DNA of 64,000 nucleotides from Nonlabens xiamenensis (GCF_003865345.1 NZ_RMVE01000002.1:682001-746000); one strand, 5' to 3'. Positions 45,222 through 53,778 are shown, numbered from the stretch's first letter. Program-made: numbers and translations. The notes: generated from the letters alone by a model not told the origin.

Positions 45222-46198
45222 TACTGTAGCGGTTTATATTTTGATTTATTGAAAAGACTTTCAGCATCGAGACTAATCATGGTTTCAAGATCCACAGGAT
45301 TGTTTTGCATAAAAGATTCCACAATCCGATACCCCATGTATCTACCTACTCCGCCGGGTGTTTGTTGATCTATCTCCAGATAGAATTTGGAAAAAGGAGC
45401 CGGCGCAATGAACCTGGGAATCAATCTTGAGTCCGTGTCATAGAGCATTTCTTTATCGATAAAATAGCGCCACATCTGCGACTCGTTTTCAACAGTGTAG
45501 TCAAATTTTGCTGGAGGGTAATCAAAAATATGATATCCAGCAGCCTCAGGAACAAACAGCGATTGTAGGTAATGAATTTTCCCAAAATAAACCATACTTC
45601 CCAAGAAGGTTCTATCCATTGTGGGTGGCACAAACAACCTAGCGTACTCCATAGCGACGTCTGCCGGCAATTGCTCCCGATTGAGCTGATTGCGCTGGTA
45701 ATTACTGATTCCCTGATAGAGTTCGTGATCTTTCCCCAGATATGTATCGATAGAAATAATGAGTTGATCCTTTGTAGGTATAATTTGCTGTCGATAATTC
45801 ACTTCCGAAATCACGGTATAAATATCAGTGGACTGAAAATCAGGAAAGTAATATTTGACATGCTTCATTACATCCTCGACTTCGCTCTCGATCGCAGTGT
45901 AATCAAATTCAGCGTTCTGAACGGCAGCCTCCAGAATGTTCTGAATCGAATCTTTTCCAGTCATCTTTGCCATCCAAACACTATCTGGCACCCTGGTAGA
46001 TATGAATACTGGATAATCCTTTTTGAGCTGTTCCAAATCTTCGACTTCTGCTTCTGCAAAAATTTTATGAAATGGAATTAATTCTACATCTACTGGAATG
46101 GCAGCTATCTCTGCCTCCACAGAATTGGAAGGTTGACAGGAAAGGATCGCTTTCGCGAAAGCGATACACACCAACAACCTGATCAACTTATCTTTCAT
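45221..46198 (-). CDS. gldB: Gliding motility lipoprotein GldB
   Basis: A 325-residue lipoprotein of the GldB family, required for gliding motility and linked to the T9SS machinery. The signal is MKDKLIRLLVCIAFAKAILSC with lipobox LSC. The palindrome encodes AFAKA inside the hydrophobic core, placing a Lys there, which is unusual for a signal peptide. Family stretches include FISTRVPDSVWMAKMTGKDS, YYFPDFQ and YMGYRIVESFMQNN. It precedes gldC, and nadE is divergent, an order seen in other Flavobacteriia. Confidence 0.93.
   Translation of the reverse strand: MKDKLIRLLVCIAFAKAILSCQPSNSVEAEIAAIPVDVELIPFHKIFAEAEVEDLEQLKKDYPVFISTRVPDSVWMAKMTGKDSIQNILEAAVQNAEFDYTAIESEVEDVMKHVKYYFPDFQSTDIYTVISEVNYRQQIIPTKDQLIISIDTYLGKDHELYQGISNYQRNQLNREQLPADVAMEYARLFVPPTMDRTFLGSMVYFGKIHYLQSLFVPEAAGYHIFDYPPAKFDYTVENESQMWRYFIDKEMLYDTDSRLIPRFIAPAPFSKFYLEIDQQTPGGVGRYMGYRIVESFMQNNPVDLETMISLDAESLFNKSKYKPLQ
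46146..46165. repeat. Dispersed palindrome, copy 10 (20 bp)
   Basis: Perfect palindrome ATCGCTTTCGCGAAAGCGAT inside the gldB signal peptide, read as AFAKA. The full 20 bases are identical to copy 2. Confidence 0.95.
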
Positions 46199-46239
46199 AC
46201 GTCTATAACTCGGCTATTCTTTTATTATTTTTAGGACTG

Positions 46240-46247
46240 CAAAAATA
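46240..46247 (-). promoter_or_regulatory. Candidate -7 box of gldB-gldC
   Basis: TATTTTTG on the minus strand, a perfect TAnnTTTG, 42 bases before the gldB start. No TTG lies at the usual spacing, so the call is tentative. Confidence 0.35.
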
Positions 46248-46252
46248 CAATT

Positions 46253-47041
46253 ATGAAAGTAGAAAAAGTGACCAACCATATTGTTAATTGGCTAAAGGAA
46301 TACGCAGAAGGTGCCAAGGTAGACGGTTTTGTGGTGGGTGTAAGCGGCGGTATTGATAGCGCTGTTACATCAACATTATGCGCTATGACTGGATTAAAAA
46401 CACTTTGTGTGGAAATGCCCATTCACCAACATGCCGACCATGTCAGCCGAGCCCAGGAGCATATTATCCAATTGGGTAAGCGTTTTGGCAATGTACAGGC
46501 AGTGCACAGCGATTTGACTCCCGTGTTTGATACCTTCGTCAGGCAAATGCCCAATATTACTACCGATCCACAAGTGGAACTGACACTGGGAAACACCAGA
46601 GCCAGACTGCGGATGACCACGCTGTACTATCATGCAGGTGTCAACGGTTTATTAGTGGCAGGCACTGGAAATAAAGTTGAGGATTTTGGCGTAGGATTTT
46701 ACACCAAATACGGAGATGGAGGCGTTGACTTAAGCCCAATAGCCGACTTGATGAAAAGCGAGGTCTATGCGGTCGGTCAACACGTGGAAGTGCCTGAAAG
46801 TATCATGCAAGCAGCACCCAGTGATGGACTTTACGGAGCTGAACGTACAGATGAAGACCAAATCGGAGCCAGTTATGACGAACTTGAATGGGCCATGTCA
46901 CAAAATGATCTTGGAAAAAGCGCAGATGACTTTTCAGGGAGGGAAAAAGAGGTCTATAAAATTTTTAAGTCCTTCAACAACAGGAATCAACATAAAATGA
47001 ACCCCATTCCCGTGTGCGAAATTCCTTCAGATTTACGCTAA
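46253..47041 (+). CDS. nadE: NAD synthetase (ammonia-dependent type)
   Basis: A 262-residue NAD synthetase that converts deamido-NAD to NAD with ATP. The P-loop SGGIDSAVTSTLC and the DLSPIADLMKSEVYAVGQ and PSDGLYGAERTDEDQIG blocks are clear. There is no N-terminal glutaminase domain, so it should use ammonia. It is divergent from gldB with a 54-base spacer. Confidence 0.95.
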   Translation: MKVEKVTNHIVNWLKEYAEGAKVDGFVVGVSGGIDSAVTSTLCAMTGLKTLCVEMPIHQHADHVSRAQEHIIQLGKRFGNVQAVHSDLTPVFDTFVRQMPNITTDPQVELTLGNTRARLRMTTLYYHAGVNGLLVAGTGNKVEDFGVGFYTKYGDGGVDLSPIADLMKSEVYAVGQHVEVPESIMQAAPSDGLYGAERTDEDQIGASYDELEWAMSQNDLGKSADDFSGREKEVYKIFKSFNNRNQHKMNPIPVCEIPSDLR

Positions 47042-47089
47042 AATTTTAGGATAACTTTCTGAAATGTAAGGTAATACGTACGTATTTAA

Positions 47090-47121
47090 TTGTAGGAACA
47101 ATTTCTTACAGTTTATATTTG
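47090..47121 (+). promoter_or_regulatory. Promoter of the response regulator gene
   Basis: TTG (47090-47092), a 21-base spacer, and a perfect TATATTTG (47114-47121); the ATG is at 47139. Confidence 0.6.
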
Positions 47122-47138
47122 CTGTAAAGCCTGATCAT

Positions 47139-47762
47139 ATGGACATTTTATTGGCAGATCACCATCCTGTTTTCCGACGTGGCCTTAAATGTATGATGAA
47201 GGACAACCAAGCCTTTGAGTTCAAAGGCAAGGTGGAAGATGGAAAAGATCTGATTTCTGGAATCGCTAAATATCAACCAGATGTCTTGGTTTTGGAGGTA
47301 GATTTACCCAATTCTGATGGCGTTGGATCCCTGCGTAGAATACGACAGGAATTCCCAGACCTCAAAGTTTTGGTGGTAAGCTGTCATCCTGAAGAAATCT
47401 ATGCCGTTAGTTCGGTTAAAGCTGGTGCCAACGGATATATCGCCAAAACACGAACCATCAAAGAAGTTAAAAAAGCCTTGCTAAAAGTTAGCGAGGGCGG
47501 TACATTCCTATCTGAAAACATCAAAGACCAGATGAATGACAATCAGTCTGGGAATATTCTCAAATTTAAAAAATTGTCTACCCGAGAGATCGAAGTACTC
47601 AACCTACTCTCCAGAGGAAAAAGAAATAAGGAGATTGCCCAGCAGTTATCTATCAATGAAAAGACGGTGAGCACTTACAAAACAAGGCTCCTCAAGAAAT
47701 TGAATGTCGATAATATCGCCGATTTGATTCACCAGTCCAGACTGTTGCAACTTTCTTCCTAA
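47139..47762 (+). CDS. NarL/FixJ-type response regulator with a degenerate receiver
   Basis: A 207-residue protein with an N-terminal receiver-like domain (1-120) and a C-terminal LuxR-type HTH (about 140-203: LSTREIEVLNLLSRGKRNKEIAQQLSINEKTVSTYKTRLLKKL). The usual phosphoacceptor Asp is replaced by Glu53 (VLEVDLP where families have V-L-x-D-x-x-M-P), and the acidic pair near the N-terminus is ADHHP instead of ADDHP. Lys103 is kept. It may be active without phosphorylation or respond to another signal. The gene ends one base before the convergent dnaG stop. No histidine kinase is adjacent. Confidence 0.88.
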   Translation: MDILLADHHPVFRRGLKCMMKDNQAFEFKGKVEDGKDLISGIAKYQPDVLVLEVDLPNSDGVGSLRRIRQEFPDLKVLVVSCHPEEIYAVSSVKAGANGYIAKTRTIKEVKKALLKVSEGGTFLSENIKDQMNDNQSGNILKFKKLSTREIEVLNLLSRGKRNKEIAQQLSINEKTVSTYKTRLLKKLNVDNIADLIHQSRLLQLSS

Positions 47763-49778
47763 TTACCTGAACCGGTTCCAACCTTCGGATGGAATGACTG
47801 TCCTGTTTTTCTTGTCAATACGCTTCCGCAAGTTGTTGTAGTCCACTATTTGCCGCAGCGCTTCATTATTGTCAATATGCGGAGGGTTCTTCTCAATAAT
47901 TCTGTTGAGGTTGTTGACCAAATCATAAATCCATAGCTGACGCAAGTGCAGTAAAACCTGAGTGACATACTCTGATACGGTCTGATCCTTCTTTTTGGGA
48001 TAGATTTTATTGCGTTCCCAATCATGTAGATCATATTGCTCATCGGCCATGGTGATATCAGCTATCAAATGAGCATAATCACCCTCAAAGGCTGAAAGAA
48101 TCAGTTGGGTATCAATCTTTTGTTCCAACAATAACACATCAATAATCTTGACGTATAAGGCCTTGAATTCTTGATTAGCAAACTGGATTTCATCAGCTTG
48201 AAGGTCCATATAGATTTTTTCATAGACCCTGTGCTCCTCTCTAACCTTTACGTACTCCAGTTCACCACCATCAGCAGAATCCTGCAGGTGTTCTTCTTCA
48301 AAGTATTCGTCCTTGCTTCCGTAAAGCAGTAGAATGGCAATGATCGTTTTTTCCAGCACTGATCGCCGATCTACCTTTTGCTGTGGCGCAGTATCCTCAA
48401 CCTTGGTGAGACTTTCCTGTACTTGTTCGCGTCGTTGTTTTTTTCGAATCTCTGAGATCTCTGCATTGCGAATCTGTGCCAAGGTAGAAAAAAGAACATC
48501 TTCTCCTATATCTAAAATAGCAGCACTTTCTCGTACATAAATCTCTCTGGAAATATCATCGGGAATTTTGGCGATACTATTGACAATATCCCTGATCATT
48601 CCAGATTTCTTGATCGGATCACCAGCGGCCTCTTCTTTAAGCAAATTGGACTTGAAACGTATAAAATCCGTCGCATTGTTATGAAGAAACTCTTTGATCT
48701 CTGACTCCGTGTGTGATTTGGCATAAGAATCTGGATCCTCTCCATCTGGAAAAGTACAAACCCTTACGTTCATACCTGCTTCAAGAATCAAATCTGTACC
48801 ACGTATGGCTGCTCGCATACCTGCGGCATCTCCATCATAAAGTACCGTGATATTTTTAGTCAATCGCTGGATCAATCTAATTTGCTGCTGGGTAAGTGCT
48901 GTACCCGAACTGGAAACTACATTTTTTATTCCGGCTTGATGAAGTTGGATGACATCAGTATAACCTTCTACTAAATAACATAAATCTTCTTTGGCAATCG
49001 CCTGCTTGGCCTCGTAGATACCATAAAGCACCTTTGATTTGTCGTAAATGTCGCTTTGGGGCGAATTCAGGTATTTGGCTGCTTTTTTTTCATTGTTCAG
49101 GATACGTCCACCAAAACCCAATACTCTTCCCGAGAGACTACGTATGGGGAACATAACTCTGCCCCTGAACCGGTCAAATTTACGTTGTGCTTCATCACCA
49201 CCAGGATTTTCTTTTACTATAGTGAGCCCTGTACGCTCTAGAAATTCGAGCTGATACCCCGCCTGTAGTGCTGTATCTGTAAAAGCGCTCCACTGATCCG
49301 GATGATAGCCCAGTTGAAAGTGCTCAATGGTTTCATCAGTAAATCCTCTTTCTTTATAATAGCTGTAGCCTATAGCGCGACCTTCTTCTGTCTTTAATTG
49401 TGTTTGAAACCAATCCGCGGCAAATTTGCTGACCAGAAACATGGATTCCTTTTCGTCCTGTGCCTGCTTCTGTTCATCAGTTTGCTCAGTTTCTTCTACC
49501 TCAATATTATATTTTTTGGCCAACCATTTGATGGCCTCCGGAAAACTGAAATGCTCGTGCTCCATAATAAAGGTCACCGCATTACCACCTTTACCCGAGC
49601 TGAAGTCTTTCCAGATTTGTTTTACCGGACTGACCATAAAACTAGGGGTACGTTCATCAGTAAAAGGACTGAGTCCCTTGTAATTGGACCCTGATTTCTT
49701 TAATTGCACAAAATCACCGATCACCTCCTCAACTCGGGCAGCATCAAATACGGCATCAACAGTAGTGCGTGAAATCAT
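47763..49778 (-). CDS. dnaG: DNA primase DnaG (zinc ligands missing)
   Basis: A 671-residue primase. The N-terminal zinc-binding-like domain is intact in fold motifs, but all four expected ligands are replaced: Ser37, Thr40, Asp58 and Ser61 stand where E. coli has Cys40, His43, Cys61 and Cys64. The catalytic TOPRIM is present (LVEGYTDVIQLHQAGI and VLYDGDAAGMRAA), and the C-terminal helicase-binding domain is long. It makes RNA primers at the fork. I recall the same ligand loss in other Flavobacteriia, so it is probably a lineage trait. Confidence 0.95.
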   Translation of the reverse strand: MISRTTVDAVFDAARVEEVIGDFVQLKKSGSNYKGLSPFTDERTPSFMVSPVKQIWKDFSSGKGGNAVTFIMEHEHFSFPEAIKWLAKKYNIEVEETEQTDEQKQAQDEKESMFLVSKFAADWFQTQLKTEEGRAIGYSYYKERGFTDETIEHFQLGYHPDQWSAFTDTALQAGYQLEFLERTGLTIVKENPGGDEAQRKFDRFRGRVMFPIRSLSGRVLGFGGRILNNEKKAAKYLNSPQSDIYDKSKVLYGIYEAKQAIAKEDLCYLVEGYTDVIQLHQAGIKNVVSSSGTALTQQQIRLIQRLTKNITVLYDGDAAGMRAAIRGTDLILEAGMNVRVCTFPDGEDPDSYAKSHTESEIKEFLHNNATDFIRFKSNLLKEEAAGDPIKKSGMIRDIVNSIAKIPDDISREIYVRESAAILDIGEDVLFSTLAQIRNAEISEIRKKQRREQVQESLTKVEDTAPQQKVDRRSVLEKTIIAILLLYGSKDEYFEEEHLQDSADGGELEYVKVREEHRVYEKIYMDLQADEIQFANQEFKALYVKIIDVLLLEQKIDTQLILSAFEGDYAHLIADITMADEQYDLHDWERNKIYPKKKDQTVSEYVTQVLLHLRQLWIYDLVNNLNRIIEKNPPHIDNNEALRQIVDYNNLRKRIDKKNRTVIPSEGWNRFR

Positions 49779-50088
49779 GGACGGACAATAATTTTGACGG
49801 CTTCAAAAATAGCAAACTACCAGCGTCTTTCTGGTTTTCCTGCGTCAAGACTGCAAAATATAGTGATTATACCCATGCATAACCAGGCAAATTTCATTTC
49901 GCTACTGACCAGCTCTATTTTTAAAAACAGAAGATATCAGTGCAGTGATTCCGCTTTCGCGAAAGCGGAAAACCCTGCCGGCCTCTATGAAAGTTAACTG
50001 CGTGGTACAATTATTTAAAAAACAGAATGAACGGATCTTCCCTTGCTCATTCATCAAGTATCATCCCAATTGATGACCCTTCACTATG
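49779..50088. other. Gap between dnaG and the outer-membrane protein gene
   Basis: 310 bases without a credible gene. It holds the dnaG promoter region (a perfect minus-strand TATTTTTG at 49811-49804, with no TTG at the right distance) and the longest palindrome copy (49949-49970). The one reading frame across it (49794-49997) has no family features. Confidence 0.6.
49949..49970. repeat. Dispersed palindrome, copy 11 (22 bp, intergenic)
   Basis: The longest copy: the 16-bp CGCTTTCGCGAAAGCG is extended symmetrically by TTC on the left and GAA on the right. It is the only copy outside a gene. Confidence 0.95.
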
Positions 50089-50859
50089 CTACCTCAATCG
50101 AAAACCTATACTTACATACTTCTGTTCAAGTGGTGATCCATCAAGAATATTGTTCAGACCGTATTGAACAAAGAGTTGCACGTCATCATACCCTGCGTAT
50201 GCGCTCAGTCCGTATGTAAAGTTATTGACTTCAAAATCGTTGGTCAGGGTAGATGTTACATCCCGGCCTTCCCGATCAAATTTGATAACTTGGGAGCTGG
50301 TAGTTACATAGCCAAGGTAACCACCCAATCCAACAACAAAGGCTTTATCCTGGTGATATCTTTTCAGGCCATCCTTATAAGTTTGGAGTTTGCGTGATCC
50401 AAATTCAATATATAGGGGTGCCACGAGGCTGGTTTGGACAAATTGGCTGCGATCTGTGTTAATTCCAATGGGTTCCAGATTCGTAATATTATTTTGGGTG
50501 AAATAGCCTTGATTGTCCTTGATATTTAATATGTGGGTGCTGAGACCCAGGCCATAGACAAATCTTACCTTATCATTTTCAGGCTGCAATCTCGTGTGAA
50601 ATTCCAAAGCCACACCAAATATTCCTGATCCAAAAAACTGATAGTCCTCACCTATCCCATTCCCATCCCCCAAGGCCTGTGTAAATCCAGCATCAACTGT
50701 TAATCTGGTACGGGTCCTGATCTTTTCCTTATCTCTTCTGGAAGGATCAAAAATATCAAGAAAATCATAAGGCGCAGTCTCTGGTTCCTCGGCAGTTTCT
50801 TCTTGCGAATAAGCAAGACCAACGGAAAATAGGAACAATAATAGTAAGTACTTTTTCAT
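50089..50859 (-). CDS. Outer-membrane beta-barrel protein (paralog A)
   Basis: A 256-residue protein with signal MKKYLLLLFLFSVGLAYSQ, an acidic N-terminal stretch, and alternating beta-strand pattern ending in ...YVSIGFRLR, typical of outer-membrane barrels (terminal aromatic/charged strand). It resembles the next gene (51080-52180) in its last 170 residues: both have a pattern like DRSQFVQTSLVAPLYIEFG ... RYHQDKAFVVGLGGYLG. Function unknown; it lies downstream of an ECF sigma/anti-sigma pair. Confidence 0.75.
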   Translation of the reverse strand: MKKYLLLLFLFSVGLAYSQEETAEEPETAPYDFLDIFDPSRRDKEKIRTRTRLTVDAGFTQALGDGNGIGEDYQFFGSGIFGVALEFHTRLQPENDKVRFVYGLGLSTHILNIKDNQGYFTQNNITNLEPIGINTDRSQFVQTSLVAPLYIEFGSRKLQTYKDGLKRYHQDKAFVVGLGGYLGYVTTSSQVIKFDREGRDVTSTLTNDFEVNNFTYGLSAYAGYDDVQLFVQYGLNNILDGSPLEQKYVSIGFRLR

Positions 50860-50921
50860 GGGTTTTTAGTTGAGGTTATTCATTAGTGAATTTAATGCAT
50901 TACACTCGATTTTCCTGATAT

Positions 50922-51050
50922 AAAGAGGCCGTCCAAAAAGAAACTTTAAAATGAACTTGTCGAAGTTTTAAATGATGAATTTTCAAATTGTCTTCTAAGA
51001 GCTTCAACTGACAGAATTAATGTTTATGGACTTTTAGGAGAGCCTCTTCA
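50922..51050. repeat. Inverted-repeat element related to the 8023-8075 hairpin
   Basis: The left end AAGAGGCCGTCCAAAAAG (50923-50940) is identical to 8023-8040, with identity continuing to 25 bases (50922-50946). The right end (51033-51050, reverse complement AAGAGGCTCTCCTAAAAG) matches the left at 15 of 18 positions. The 92-base interior shows no gene. It looks like a short transposon-derived element or a decayed insertion sequence end pair. Confidence 0.5.
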
Positions 51051-51079
51051 GGCTAATCAAAAAATGTCTAGGAAGGAAA

Positions 51080-52180
51080 TTATTGGAACCGAATCCCAAA
51101 ACTGACATACTGTGCATCCACAGATCCTGATTGAAAGACATTATTGAGATTCATACGACCGAACAGCGTTGTACTCCCTTTTCCGATATAGGCATCCAGT
51201 CCATACACCAAGACTTCGTTTTCAAAGGCGTCAACAATTGTGTTTTTTATTTCTCTTCCGTTTTCTTCGTACTTTAATTTCAGCCTGGAGCTCATGTTCA
51301 CGCCAACAAATCCCCCGATTCCTGCTTTCCAATGATCGCCTTGTTGGTAACGCACCCTTCCGTCGTCGTACTCCTTTTTGTCCGTCCCACCGAATTCCAA
51401 TTGTAAAGGAACAATCAGCTGATCTTGGCGAAATTTGGCCTTATCGACTGCAAAGCCAATGCTTGTGATTTGCGTATCATCAGTATTAGGAGAGAAGATG
51501 CGTCCACCATTGAGTTCTGCCCCATGTGATTGGTACATCAACCCGTAATTAAACCGCAATTTTTGATTGGTACTCAAAGCGGTTTGGTATTGGATTCCGA
51601 AGGATACATAATTGTTATTTCCATAGCTAAAATCATCAATCCCCAATTGGTCCCCATTCATAAAATTGTAGCCAAAACCTAGACTAAAGCCGGATGTAGT
51701 TTTTATTTCCTTCTGCAATTTTCGTTGATTAGCCTCCAATTCAATATTAAATCCATTGCCCATAGTAACAGTAATGTTGCTGTTGCGCTCACCCTCTTTT
51801 TTTCTAATTTTGGTAAATTCAATCAGTCCGTCAATCATTTCGTTATGGGTTTGAATGCGCTGAGCGTACTCGGCAGCCAGTGCTTTTTTATCTGCATCAG
51901 CCATGGCTGCAGAATAATTGGCATCCTGTTTCAATCTTTCGTTGATCTTTACAATTTTTTCAGCCAAATCAGTGCGTTGATTAGATTCATATAAAGCCTT
52001 TTGGCGTTCCAGCGCCTCAATTTCCTTTATCACAGTTTGCTTCAACTTTTCTTTTTCTGCTACATCCAAGGAATCTTCCTTGTAGGTATAAGGTTTGTTC
52101 TCAGGATCTACCTGGGCGTGGAGGCCGAGACTTGAAAAGAAAGCCAATACAATGGCACTGCATAGTAGTATATTTTTCAT
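51080..52180 (-). CDS. Outer-membrane beta-barrel protein (paralog B) with coiled-coil N-terminus
   Basis: A 366-residue exported protein (signal MKNILLCSAIVLAFFSSLGLHAQ). After the signal, a Glu/Lys/Gln-rich helical region of about 100 residues likely forms a coiled coil, followed by a beta-barrel domain ending in ...YVSFGIRFQ. The barrel half is similar to paralog A (50089-50859). Function is unknown; the pairing with the upstream ECF/anti-sigma genes suggests envelope-stress or surface control. Confidence 0.75.
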   Translation of the reverse strand: MKNILLCSAIVLAFFSSLGLHAQVDPENKPYTYKEDSLDVAEKEKLKQTVIKEIEALERQKALYESNQRTDLAEKIVKINERLKQDANYSAAMADADKKALAAEYAQRIQTHNEMIDGLIEFTKIRKKEGERNSNITVTMGNGFNIELEANQRKLQKEIKTTSGFSLGFGYNFMNGDQLGIDDFSYGNNNYVSFGIQYQTALSTNQKLRFNYGLMYQSHGAELNGGRIFSPNTDDTQITSIGFAVDKAKFRQDQLIVPLQLEFGGTDKKEYDDGRVRYQQGDHWKAGIGGFVGVNMSSRLKLKYEENGREIKNTIVDAFENEVLVYGLDAYIGKGSTTLFGRMNLNNVFQSGSVDAQYVSFGIRFQ

Positions 52181-52256
52181 AGGTATTTATTTTAAGATAT
52201 AGTGATGGCCGTCCGTCCTTCAAACAGCTTCTTTAATTCAGGTTTATAATGTTGGA

Positions 52257-53099
52257 TTATTCTTTTTTACCAATCAGGGCGTAGGCTTCGGCCTTGAGCC
52301 TACCCAACCCATCAAAAATGGCGTTATTGACCTTGTTGCGTTGTTCAGCCTCTATGTCCCATTCGGTTTCCCTCAAAAGCTGATCGGGACTAATGCTGCT
52401 CGCGGTAGCGGCCTCGTCCTTGTACTGACCAAAGGCTTGTTGCAACAGTCGATCAGCTTCCTGCTCTGCGGTTAGCAGAGCTGCAGCTTCAATGGCCGAA
52501 TTCTTGGCAATCATCTCACGATCCCGCTGTGCTTGTAAAAAATCAGCTTCCACTTGTTCAGGATTAAAGTTGGATTTGTTATCCTGACTGATAGGCGTAT
52601 TAGAAATTTCATTAGTAGAGGCGATAGCACTCCCCAATGGCTTCTGTGGCACACCAGAATTGGTCGTCTTATTAACGAGACTTTTTTCAGCTGAAACATG
52701 AGATCCACGCCTATTGTTGGCTACAGATTGTTGATATTGGCTTTCTTGGTCCACGTCCATTCCAGCCATCCCTTCCTGATCTTTTGATCCTACGGGTGCG
52801 GCTATGATTTTCTCCACCTTAAGTGGATTCTGCTCTGAAGCGAGGCTGTCTTGCTCTTGGGTTTCTTCCGAGACCATCATTTCATCTGATGCCTGGGGGC
52901 CATTTATTTCTTGTTGAATAAAAGGAGTCAACAGCAGTGCTACCAAAAGCACTGCAGCGATACCAGACAACCAAAAAATCACAGGTTTGCTATGCGATTT
53001 TTCCTGCTCATCCAATCGATCGGCAAGTCGTTCCCAAGCCTGATCACTTGGCTTGATCTCGCGTTGATCAAAAGAATTTTTTATATTGTTAAGCTTCAT
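52257..53099 (-). CDS. Putative anti-sigma factor, single transmembrane helix
   Basis: A 280-residue protein: a cytoplasmic N-terminus of about 42 residues (IKPSDQAWERLADRLDEQE is typical of the N-terminal part of Bacteroidota sigma-linked proteins), one membrane helix (ILSGIAAVLLVALLLTPF-like, residues about 43-62), and a long, low-complexity periplasmic part. No zinc motif is seen. Its start overlaps the ECF gene stop by 11 bases, which supports a cognate anti-sigma role. The function is inferred from layout. Confidence 0.7.
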   Translation of the reverse strand: MKLNNIKNSFDQREIKPSDQAWERLADRLDEQEKSHSKPVIFWLSGIAAVLLVALLLTPFIQQEINGPQASDEMMVSEETQEQDSLASEQNPLKVEKIIAAPVGSKDQEGMAGMDVDQESQYQQSVANNRRGSHVSAEKSLVNKTTNSGVPQKPLGSAIASTNEISNTPISQDNKSNFNPEQVEADFLQAQRDREMIAKNSAIEAAALLTAEQEADRLLQQAFGQYKDEAATASSISPDQLLRETEWDIEAEQRNKVNNAIFDGLGRLKAEAYALIGKKE

Positions 53100-53655
53100 A
53101 ATGTTGCTCTTTGACTTGTTTAATTTGTCCCTGTAGCATTAATCTCGCCTTACGGAACTGTGTTTTACTCGTGTTCTCGCTGATATTTAACATGCCCGCA
53201 ATTTCACGATGTTTAAATCCATCGACCGCATACATGACAAAAACACTTTTGTATCCATCTGGTAATGCGTCAATACATTCCTGTAACACATCCATGGGTA
53301 CATTATCAGCATCTTCTTCTGACTCCTCTGTGCCTACTTTTTCTTCGTCAACCTCATCTTTATATCGAAATGGATCCTTTTTACGCAAATGATCCAGACA
53401 TTCTCTTACCATGATGCGTCTAACCCAGCCTTCAAAACTACCATTGTGGGAAAAGCTGTCCAACTTTGTAAATACTTTGAAAAAACCATTGAGCATACAT
53501 TCTTCTGCGGTTTCCAGCGGACTCACATACTGACGACATACGCTTAACATTTTAGGCGAATGCTTCTCAAAAAGATGCTTCTGGGCTTTACGATCACCCT
53601 TCATCGCCTTTTGCAAGAGCTTTTTTTCGTTGGTATACAGTTGAATCACCTTCAC
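53089..53655 (-). CDS. ECF-type RNA polymerase sigma factor
   Basis: A 188-residue sigma-70 family factor of the ECF group. Region 2 is residues about 22-95 (LFEKHSPKMLSVCRQYVSPLETAEECMLNGFFKVF and FEGWVRRIMVRECLDHLRKK). An acidic linker comes next, then region 4 at about 125-180 (ALPDGYKSVFVMYAVDGFKHREIAGMLNISENTSKTQFRKARLML). It is the first gene of a minus-strand set with the anti-sigma candidate and two barrel proteins. Confidence 0.92.
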   Translation of the reverse strand: MKVIQLYTNEKKLLQKAMKGDRKAQKHLFEKHSPKMLSVCRQYVSPLETAEECMLNGFFKVFTKLDSFSHNGSFEGWVRRIMVRECLDHLRKKDPFRYKDEVDEEKVGTEESEEDADNVPMDVLQECIDALPDGYKSVFVMYAVDGFKHREIAGMLNISENTSKTQFRKARLMLQGQIKQVKEQHYEA

Positions 53656-53778
53656 AATTTACGTGCTTTCTATTGATAAAGACGAGACCATATTTAAAAG
53701 GTTGTCTGACGGATAGATTTTTTTTTTAAAAAGTCAATAATAAATATCCTACGCAGGGATAAATCGAGCATTTCACAC

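Noticed and set aside
49794-49997. 67-codon frame over the intergenic palindrome copy
   Set aside because: It is divergent over the dnaG promoter, has no homology features, and its AFAKA is only the palindrome read in frame.
50922-51050. Intact insertion sequence
   Set aside because: The interior is only 92 bases and has no transposase; at best it is a relic or a MITE-like element.
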